Source of the DNA: Theodoxus fluviatilis
Lineage: Eukaryota; Mollusca; Gastropoda; Cycloneritida; Neritidae
Length of the DNA stretch: 25,028 bases
Direction: 5' to 3'
Assembly (NCBI GenBank): GCA_034096865.1
Contig: JAWQFJ010017466.1
Coordinates: forward strand, 92,501 to 117,528
Below are positions 18,071 to 25,028 of the stretch, one piece after another. The notes under the pieces were generated by a model. The model was given only the letters and a program-made list of their open reading frames with translations, had not been told where the DNA came from and ran no database searches. Position 1 is the stretch's first letter. Every line of letters begins with the position of its first letter. The translations under genes were made by a program, and so were the position numbers.

Positions 18071-18890
18071 GCCATTGAACACGAAATCAGTGAAACTAGT
18101 TAAAAGTAAGAGCAAGTCAAGCCTCGAGGTTCCTTTCCTCCCTACGAATCTGGTGGGCTGATGCGATGGGTCTATTGGCACCCCTAAAACACATAGGGAG
18201 TCACCGAATAGAATGCACGTGATCAAATTTCAACACGTTGAAATATTGTTTTCCTGCACAAACTTATGAAACTGAGCAAAAGTTCACTCTCTGACTTAGG
18301 TTTACTCGTTGTCGCATAACTTACTGGCAGTTTTCTGGAAAATGCACTTTGCTGTTATCCCGGTACGTTCAGTCACTGCGCACTTTGTTCCTCCGGTTAC
18401 GTTGAGTCTGCCCGTAGAACGTACGCTAGGTAAAGTTTACAAGACACCTTGAATTGAGATTACTCAGAAGATGTTTTGTCAAAGATTAGTGTGTCTTATA
18501 GATTAACAGTTCATTTGGTTGAAATCGATACACTGTAAATGAATAATGTGTTGAGTGTCCGTTGTCACGAATGGGGTCAGAAAAACATCTGCATTCCTTC
18601 GAAGCTGAATATGTCTTCTCGAGTTTGAATATAATTTTTCCTACATCTCACCAACATTTTACTCCCTTGCGTGTTCCAAAATTAGAAAACTTCATTCATC
18701 AACACAAAAGACTACTTTAAAGTTATGAACTATTTTTAAAAGTTTGAAATACACATAATCTATATTCCTTTGCTTTTAGTGTTGGTTTACCAGAAAGAAA
18801 CAAAAGTTAGATATCTTAAGTAAATATAAGCACCACTTAAGTTGAATGACAAATGTTCGAGCCGGATTGATAAATTTATGTGCTTTAATG

Positions 18891-18892
<2 letters not shown>
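18071..18892. other. Unassigned AT-rich interval
   Basis: A small hairpin, atttcaac-ac-gttgaaat, is at 18227-18244. No gene is seen; frames are short. Confidence 0.4.

Positions 18893-18928
<36 letters not shown>
18893..18928. repeat. (TC)n microsatellite
   Basis: About 17 TC units. Confidence 0.95.
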
Positions 18929-19129
18929 AAAGTTGCTTTCCTGCAATGTCGCCGCATTTCCATGTCCTTGTCCATTTACTTCGTGCGAACAATCTGAACA
19001 GCTGTTTTCCAAAAGCCTTTAATTATAGTCCTCACTCCCTCTCTCCTTGCTCCCGTCCCCACCCACCTTTATTCCTACTGTCACCTCCCGTCCCTACTGT
19101 GAGCTATTCGTTCCTTCTCTGCCGCTCCG

Positions 19130-19149
19130 CCCCCCCCCCCCCCCCCCCC
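19130..19149. repeat. Poly-C run (20 C)
   Basis: A homopolymer within a C-rich stretch that continues to about 19165 with ccacccc interruptions. Confidence 0.95.
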
Positions 19150-19328
19150 ACCCCACCCCCCTCCCTTTCCTTCTTCCTGCACTCATGGGTCTTGTGTGAT
19201 CTTTTTGCACTCAAAGCAAAATGCAGGAAAAAGACACCAACAATATCTTTCGCATTGTAGCATGTGATCTAGTAGCTTGAGTTTGAGCTGTATCCCGTCT
19301 TTCCTTTTCTTTCTTACTCATCATGTGA

Positions 19329-19910
19329 ATGGTCATCAACGAAACCCTTCGTTTTTCCCGCCATTTCCCTTCTGTCATCTACACGTCGAAGCCATTATAC
19401 CATAATCAGTCCAGAGCACTTAAACGTATCCCCGTAGGCCTTTATGCACTAAAGCAAATGCATTTTTCATCCACCATCATGCAGTCGTGTGGATTATTCG
19501 AGTTGGAACAGAACAAGGTCAAGTGCAACAAGTGGCTGGAGTCTGTCCTCCTCTGGAACTCCAAGCGAGCTGCTCCGCTCCATCTGTCCGATGGGGTCAG
19601 AAAGAGTTTAAAGTTCATCCGGCCGCACCTTCTCCTCCTCGTCCATGGAAGACAGCCTATCCACAGTGGGCAGATGTTGGCGGTCAATGTCTCCTTGACC
19701 ACACCAAGACTCACTGTGTGTCCAGACACAGCGCCTGGACAGGGGATCATTCATGTCTCCACCCCTTTGTTCTCGGCATGCCGTCACGTGGCAGATGTGC
19801 TGGTCACTGTCTCCTGTGTGTCCCCTCCTCCGTCCTTCAATCCATCCGACTCTCTTCTTTCTCTCCCGCAAAATTTGAACCAGGGAATAACCACTGACCA
19901 GTCTCTCTGA
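19329..19910 (+). CDS. Unassigned 193-codon open frame, strand uncertain
   Basis: This is the longest non-repetitive ATG-initiated frame in the window (ATG 19329, stop TGA). Its composition is ordinary up to residue 165 and Pro/Ser-rich after that. The same DNA is also open on the minus strand (19608-19871, 87 codons, ending ...SSMDEEEKVRPDEL; and 19442-19750) and in another plus frame (19487-19897). No domain, signal peptide, membrane segment or transposon motif is recognised. It could be an exon-bearing fragment, part of a transposon protein, or chance in stop-poor C/T-rich DNA. The terminal part runs into the diverged C-rich array. Confidence 0.2.
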   Translation: MVINETLRFSRHFPSVIYTSKPLYHNQSRALKRIPVGLYALKQMHFSSTIMQSCGLFELEQNKVKCNKWLESVLLWNSKRAAPLHLSDGVRKSLKFIRPHLLLLVHGRQPIHSGQMLAVNVSLTTPRLTVCPDTAPGQGIIHVSTPLFSACRHVADVLVTVSCVSPPPSFNPSDSLLSLPQNLNQGITTDQSL

Positions 19911-20790
19911 CTTAAACCCCTCCCTCTACCTCATCTCCCCTCTCCATCACCCCCCTCCCCCCCCTTCCCCCTTCCTCGCTTCCTGCGCCAGTTCTGCCAA
20001 TTACGCCTTTCTGTCCATCCACCCCCTACTGCTCTATTTCACCTCCCAGCAAGGACAGTCAACGTGGAGCCTCTCAAACCCATCCCCGCCCCTATCCTCA
20101 CCTTAAACTCCCTCTTCTAGTCGCTCCAAAGTGTCCCTCTGTCTGTGTGTCCTTGTTATCCTTTCTTCCACTTCCCACTAAGTCAGGGACGGAACGACTT
20201 TGATTATCCAGCCTTTCTGGCCCACCTCCCTCGCCAACCCCACACTTTCTCGTCCCCTCTACCCCCTCCCCACCCCTCCTCTAATCCCCATCGCCATTCC
20301 AAAAATGCCCTTTTTATGCGTCCTCTACTCCACCTCCCATGAAGTTAGGGTGAGGGGACTGTCTTTGTCCATCCTTCCTGGACCATTCTCACGTGTCCTC
20401 ATGTCATTTCGTTCTCCTTTTCCTACCCTCACTCTCTCACATCTTCTGTGCCAAAAGATGTTCATAGTCCAGTCCTCCTGACTCCACCTCAAACCCCTTT
20501 TTCACATTCTCTCCTCCTCCCCCCCCCCCCCCCCACCCCCCCCCTTCCCCTTTCCCTTTTTCTCAAGCAGTTCTAAGTTGAGCCCTATGTCCAACCATCT
20601 TATCCTTTCTCTTCACCTCCCACAAAACCAGAAGCCAGCAAAGTCATCGTCCAGAGTCTGTGACTCACAACCAACCCCTAATGCCCACATTTTATCGTTC
20701 CTCCCTCCCTCCCCCTTCCCCCTCCCCATCCCCACCCCCTCCTAGCCGTTCCAAGCATGCCTGTGCTCTAGGCGGCTCCCATGAAGAAGT
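19880..20790. repeat. Strongly diverged tandem array of C-rich units, about 130-285 bp each
   Basis: Anchor words recur in one order. A cacctccca-type anchor is at 20040 (cacctcccagcaag), 20169 (cacttcccactaag), 20331 (cacctcccatgaag), 20614 (cacctcccacaaaa) and 20774 (ggctcccatgaag), followed by agtcaggg-like words. Between anchors each unit has an actcacctcaaacccc-type word, a C-rich core, and then a gtcgctccaaagtgtccc-type word (near 20121; relatives near 20290, 20565 and 20747). Lengths vary mainly in the C-rich core. An earlier partial unit probably begins near 19880. No coding capacity or known element was recognised. Confidence 0.5.
20519..20534. repeat. Poly-C run (16 C)
   Basis: A homopolymer inside the C-rich core of one diverged unit, which is the main reason that unit is longer. 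Confidence 0.9.
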
Positions 20791-21660
20791 CAGCACATCT
20801 TCGCGCGCATAACAAAGCCACGCGCTCAAGAAGGGCCACAGCGGCGCCAAGAGTAGCTAGAGTGGAAGGGGGCGTGACCGCAGCGATAGTGAGGAGGAGC
20901 AGGAAGGGGGTTATGGGACACTGAATGGAAAGGGGAAATCTTGAAAAAAAAGGGGGGGGGGGGGTTCAAAGGGGGCGTAGGATGGTTAGGCCTAGGGGGA
21001 AGAAGGAAAGGCACTCTCGGCTGCTGGGGCTGCTGGACGTTACTCAATGTGCCCTTGAAAGAAGGGGGGGGGGGGTGGGGGGGTAGGAGCCTGGCCTCAG
21101 GGTGCCAGAAGTCAACGCCCTGTCTGACCCCTGTAGGCAGCGAGCGCCGTCCAATGGCGGCAGGAGACAGGCAAGCAGTCTCCTGAGCTTCCTCCCCCGT
21201 GGCAGAGGTCTGAGTCCGCGTCTCATGAGATGTGTGACTTGTACCACCACAAAATTGCGCCTTGCCCACGGTCTATTTAGAGTTGTTTATTAGCGGCTGT
21301 AAAATAAACGTTCCTTATCTTCAAAAAGGTGAAATACTCATTTGAATCGGACGATGCGCTGCAAAGCTTTACACCATTCCTACAGAATCAACTTTTTGCG
21401 AATAAATAAAACTGAGAATTCAATCCAATTAAGACATATTTGTTTTGTTTTTTGAAATAACTCTCAACCAAAGACTCTAATTGAAATGCATTTTGAAACC
21501 ATTTTGCAGGCTGCAGATCGACTTAAATCTTCAGGTGCTGTTACTATCTATAATATAAAGCACAATGCAACTCACTTCGTGGTTCGGCGACACACGCTGT
21601 ACATGAATGCAGACTACTATGGTAGCTGTGACAGTTGCACCCGTATTCTCATCGCTACAC
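20791..21660. other. Unassigned interval with G-runs and AT-rich right half
   Basis: An A8-G13 junction is at 20944-20964, and G12 at 21064-21075. To the right, AATAAA hexamers occur near 21303 and 21403 in AT-rich DNA, without any supported upstream exon. No gene is recognised. Confidence 0.4.
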
Positions 21661-21865
21661 TGCAACGTTTACGATGACAACGACAACAGTGACGACAATG
21701 ATGACAATGACAAAGATGATGACAACACTATCAGAGAGACGATGACGGCGTCGGCAATGATGATGATGAAAATAGCAACAGCGGAAACTGTGCCAACACC
21801 ACAGTGACAACAACAATCACTACAATAATTACGACAAAACCAACAGGAACAACAAAATAACAATT
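21661..21865. repeat. Degenerate GAC/GAT/ACA triplet region
   Basis: Irregular triplets (gacaacgac, gatgatgat, acaacaaca) with rough 3-bp periodicity lead into the CTG and ACT arrays. Confidence 0.7.
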
Positions 21866-21869
21866 ACTG

Positions 21870-21901
<32 letters not shown>

Positions 21902-21919
21902 ACAGTTGCTGCTGCTGCC
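21866..21919. repeat. (CTG)n trinucleotide repeat
   Basis: About 16 CTG-type triplets with tac and aca interruptions. Confidence 0.93.
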
Positions 21920-22003
21920 TCTTCTCTACCTTCTCTTACCAACACCAACGCTACTACAACTCTTAGTATTACTGATTCCACTGCCATGACCACTGCTACT
22001 TTC

Positions 22004-22062
22004 ACATGTACTACTACTACTACTACTACCACATGTACTACTACCACCACCACCACTACTGT

Positions 22063-22107
<45 letters not shown>

Positions 22108-22203
22108 CACATGTACTACTACCACCACCACCGCTACTGTTACTACTACTACTACTACTACTACTACTACCACATGTACTACTACCACCACCACCACTAC
22201 TGT

Positions 22204-22242
<39 letters not shown>

Positions 22243-22245
22243 CAG
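22004..22245. repeat. (ACT)n array with ACATGT-anchored higher-order units
   Basis: ACATGT occurs at 22004, 22031, 22109 and 22172 (spacings 27, 78 and 63, all multiples of three). After each of the last three comes actactaccaccaccacc, then gttactact and a variable ACT run. The threonine and tyrosine frames are repeat artefacts. Confidence 0.93.
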
Positions 22246-23047
22246 CTATCCGACCACCTATGCTGCTGCCCAAAGGGGATCTGTGGTCTCCAAGCCTCCT
22301 GACAGCAAAGTTTGCAGTCAATCAGGTACATTACCCGCAATCTATCACAAGCTGCTTTTCTTGGGCTTGCTGTATCTAAATAAACACCCAGTATTCACAG
22401 TCGATGCTCTTTGTCAGCACACTCTTTCCTCTGTTGATGGCTCAGAAGCCAGATTCATGAGCCGCGGTCGTTGGTGAGAGCGAATGAGGGGGCAGCAGAA
22501 AGAGCGGCAAGAGAAGAATGGCTGCCAAGAAAGTAGTTCCGGCTCAGCTTCTCACACCCGGACAACCTGTGGCAGCATGGGTCAAGAGGTGAGGGGTCAG
22601 GGAAGCCGGGAAATGACCAGTGTCCAGCCAGCCATGGGTCACCGTCCCCCAACACATCAGCAGGTTGGCGAGAAGCACCGGTGTCGTGCCAAGGGCAGCT
22701 TCCCCTACTCCATCCCCCACTCCCAACCTCACAAAGCAAACACACATCCTGTGTTAGGGTGCTAAGACTAAGAATGAAGGGGGGGGGGGGGGGGAATCTT
22801 AAAATAGCAGATAATGCATAAGCAGTAATTAAAAGACGATTGAAGTGGATAAATGAAACCAATAACTATTTGTAATTAACCAATAAATCAGAATAGGGTT
22901 TTTGTCAAAATTGTGGTGTACACTGTTATAAAATTTCCATGGGTGACTTTATGTTTTGGTTCAAGCGTTATTTCTTTATGAATGACAACTTTGCTAAAAA
23001 AAACTTGACATACTGATTAGATATCTTTGTGAGTTGTTCGCCATTTA
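22246..23047. other. Unassigned interval
   Basis: AATAAA occurs at about 22378. Positions 22480-22760 are GC-richer and open on both strands, without a recognised motif. G16 stands at 22779-22794. The rest is AT-rich. No gene is supported. Confidence 0.4.
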
Positions 23048-23506
23048 TTTCTTCTTCTTCTTCTTCTTCTTCTTCTTCTTCTTCTTCTTCTTCTTCTTCT
23101 TCTTCTTCTTCTTCTTCTTCTTCTTCTTCTTCTTCTTCTTCTTCTCCTCCTCCTCCTCCTCCTCCTCCTCCTCCTCCTCCTCCTCCTCCTCCTTCTTCTT
23201 CTTCTTCTTCTTCTTCTTCTTCTTCTTCTTCTTCTTCTTCTTCTTCTTCTTCTTCTTCTTCTTCTTCTTCTTCTTCTCCTCCTCCTCCTCCTCCTCCTCC
23301 TCCTCCTCCTCCTCCTCCTCCTCCTCCTTCTTCTTCTTCTTCTTCTTCTTCTTCTTCTTCTTCTTCTTCTTCTTTTTTCTCCTCCTTCTTCTTCTTCTTC
23401 TTCTTCTTCTCTTCTTCTTCTTCTTCTTCTTCTTCTTCTTCTTCTTCTTCTTCTTCTTCTTCTTCTCCTTCTCTCTTCTTCTTCTTCTTCTCTTCTTCTT
23501 CTTCTT

Positions 23507-23537
<31 letters not shown>

Positions 23538-23919
23538 TCTCTTCTTCTTCCCTTCTTCTCTTCTTCTTCTTCTTCGTCCGTCGTCTTCTTCTTCTTCTTC
23601 TTCTTCTCTTCTTCTTCTTTTTTCTTCGTCTTCTTCTCTTCTTCTTCTTCTTCTTCTTCTTCTTCTTCTTCTTCGTCTTCTTCTTTCTTCTTCTTCTTCT
23701 TCTTCTTTCGTCTTCATCTTCTTCTTTCTTCTTCGTCTTCTTCTTTCTACTTCGTCTTCTTCTTTTTTCTTCGTCTTCTTCTTTCTGCTTCGTCTTCTTC
23801 TTTCTGCTTCGTCTTCTTTCTTCTTCTTCTCTTCCTTTGTCTTCTTCTTCTTCTCGCTTACTTCTTCATCTTCTTATTTCGTCTTCTTCTTCTTCTTTCT
23901 TCTTCCTCTTTATCTCTCC
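23048..23919. repeat. Long TTC/TCC triplet tract
   Basis: About 870 bp of nearly pure pyrimidine on the plus strand. Pure TTC blocks alternate with TCC blocks at about 23145-23192 and 23277-23327. From about 23570 the tract decays into units with cttcgtc, including a 19-bp period, ttcgtcttcttctttctgc, near 23760-23810. The minus strand is the GAA strand. Confidence 0.97.
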
Positions 23920-23934
23920 AAAAAAGTCAACACA

Positions 23935-24598
23935 CCCGCCCGGAGGCTGAGGACACCCCTCCGGTTCCCCCGCGCCGCCCCCCCCCCCTCCCCCCCCCCC
24001 CCCCCCCCCTGCCCCCCAACCCTGCCCCCCCTCGCCCCCCCCCTTCCCCCCCCCCCCCTGCTTGCCCCCCCCCCCCCCCGTGTGTGCCCCCCCCTGTGCT
24101 CTCTTTTTCCACTCCCTCCCCCGGGGGGGCGTGCCCTCTCACCCTCGGCCTCCTCCTCCTCCGTCTCCTCCTCATCCGCCGCCGCTCCCTCCCCTCCGCC
24201 TCCGCCTCCTCCCCGCCGCCGCCTCCTCTCCTGCCCCTCCGCCTCCTCCTCCGCCGCCCGCCGCCGCCTCCGCCGCCGCGCCGTCCCCTCCTCCCCTCTC
24301 CGCCCTCCATCCGCCTTCGCCTCTGCCTCCGCATCTCCTGCCGCAGCAGCCGCCTCCGCCTCCGCCTCGCCTCCGTCCTCTCAGCCGCCTCCGCCTGCCG
24401 CCGCCGCTCCGCCGCCGCCTCACGCCTCGCTCCCCGCCGCCGCCTCCGCCGCCGCCGCCGGCCCCGCCTCCGCGCCTCCGCCTCTGCTGCCGTGCAGCCC
24501 CCGCCGCCGCCGTCCGCCTCGCCCGCGCCTCCCGACCTCCGCCTCCGCCGCCTCCGCCGCCCTCCGCCGCCGCCGCCGCCGCCTCCTCCGCCCTCCGC

Positions 24599-24631
<33 letters not shown>

Positions 24632-25010
24632 CTACTCCTCCTCGGAGGCAGACCCCTCCGCCGCGTCCTCCTCCTCCGCCTTCCGCGCCGCGCCGTGGCG
24701 TCGTCGGCGTGCGGCGGAGGCGTCGGCTTTTCTTCGTGCTGGGGTTGGGCGCCTCCGCCGCCGCCTCCCCTCCCTCCTCCTCCTCCGGCCCGCCGCCGTC
24801 CGCCGCCGTCCACGCCGCCGACCGACGCCGCCTCCGCGGCGGAGTCGGCGTTCGTCCGGGTCGGCGTCGGAGTCGGCGGCTCTCGCCGCCGCCTCAGCCG
24901 CCGCAGCCGCCTCCTCCTCCTCCGCCGCCTCGCCGCCTCCTCCGCCTCCGCGCAGCGCCGCCGCCGCCGCCGCCGCCCTCCCTTTCTCCCCCCCTCCCCC
25001 ACTCTCTCTC
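23935..25010. repeat. Extreme GC-rich C-run and CCG/CCT triplet region
   Basis: Positions 23970-24085 are mainly C runs of 7 to 20. Positions 24140-24980 are irregular CCG, CCT and GCC triplets with dense CpG. The Arg/Gly/Ala-rich minus-strand frame over 24172-25002 is a composition effect. The block ends in a pyrimidine stretch and cttcagtttc (AG at 25015-25016). Homopolymer lengths and the irregular triplets make sequencing or assembly error a serious alternative. Confidence 0.85.
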
Positions 25011-25028
25011 CTTCAGTTTCTTTCCCGT

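Noticed and set aside
18855..18866. B-box-like gttcgagcc
   Set aside because: No A box lies upstream in the expected range; it is probably chance.
24172..25002. 276-codon Arg/Gly/Ala-rich minus-strand protein
   Set aside because: It is a composition effect of CCG/CCT triplets; it is equally open in other frames and the DNA may be unreliable.

Overview
This window looks like non-coding DNA from an animal nuclear genome. A marine mollusc, probably a gastropod, is my best guess. The evidence is the dense dinucleotide and trinucleotide microsatellites, several unrelated minisatellites, fragments of LTR and non-LTR retrotransposons, a tRNA-derived SINE-like head, and no closely packed ATG-to-stop genes. 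The mollusc assignment rests on remembered repeat styles (for example a LINE tail with the motif ctcttttgggatgtaggc, and a TGAA microsatellite joined to ggttttacgg). It is an inference. I find no intact cellular gene, rRNA, canonical tRNA or CRISPR array. Most long open frames here are stop-poor readings of tandem repeats, and many begin at TTG, CTG or GTG rather than ATG.

Layout. Positions 1-2757: the 3' part of a degenerate LTR retrotransposon. It has a retropepsin-like DTGA segment that runs directly into two in-frame minisatellites (33 bp and 18 bp units), a 3' non-coding stretch with a hairpin, a polypurine tract at 1908-1917, and an LTR starting TGTGGCGAGAC at 1918. The U3 part of that LTR carries CCAAT, CRE and TATA-like boxes. 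No reverse transcriptase or integrase lies between protease and LTR. Positions 2758-6311: flanking DNA with a 15-bp perfect inverted repeat (3124-3188), a (TG)25 tract, and a 19-bp minisatellite of about 28 units (4581-5111). That minisatellite ends 13 bp before a TATAAA box. Positions 6312-8480: microsatellites (GT/GA, ATC, GAC, GA/G, TA) around a short minus-strand LINE ORF2 C-terminus (7241-7390). Positions 8481-12502: mostly unique sequence with a minus-strand SINE-like head (9022-9105), a GGGGT array, and a GC-rich promoter-like interval with a duplicated inverted CCAAT box (11463-11521).

Positions 12503-18070: unique AT-rich DNA interrupted by a 78-bp higher-order CAG-type array (14573-15080), a GA/GACA tract, a C-rich block with a 37-bp repeat, and a TGAA-tailed dispersed-repeat fragment. 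Positions 18071-22800: unique DNA, one ambiguous non-repetitive open frame (19329-19910), a strongly diverged tandem array of C-rich units (about 19880-20790), and CTG/ACT trinucleotide arrays with ACATGT anchors. Positions 23048-25028: about 870 bp of TTC/TCC pyrimidine repeat that changes abruptly into about 1.1 kb of C-runs and CCG/CCT repeat. This is either an extreme composition island or a sequencing/assembly artefact.

I do not see a set of genes working together. The most unusual structures are the protease frame with in-frame minisatellite expansions, the CGTCA-bearing 19-bp array placed just upstream of a TATA box, and the diverged C-rich tandem array.
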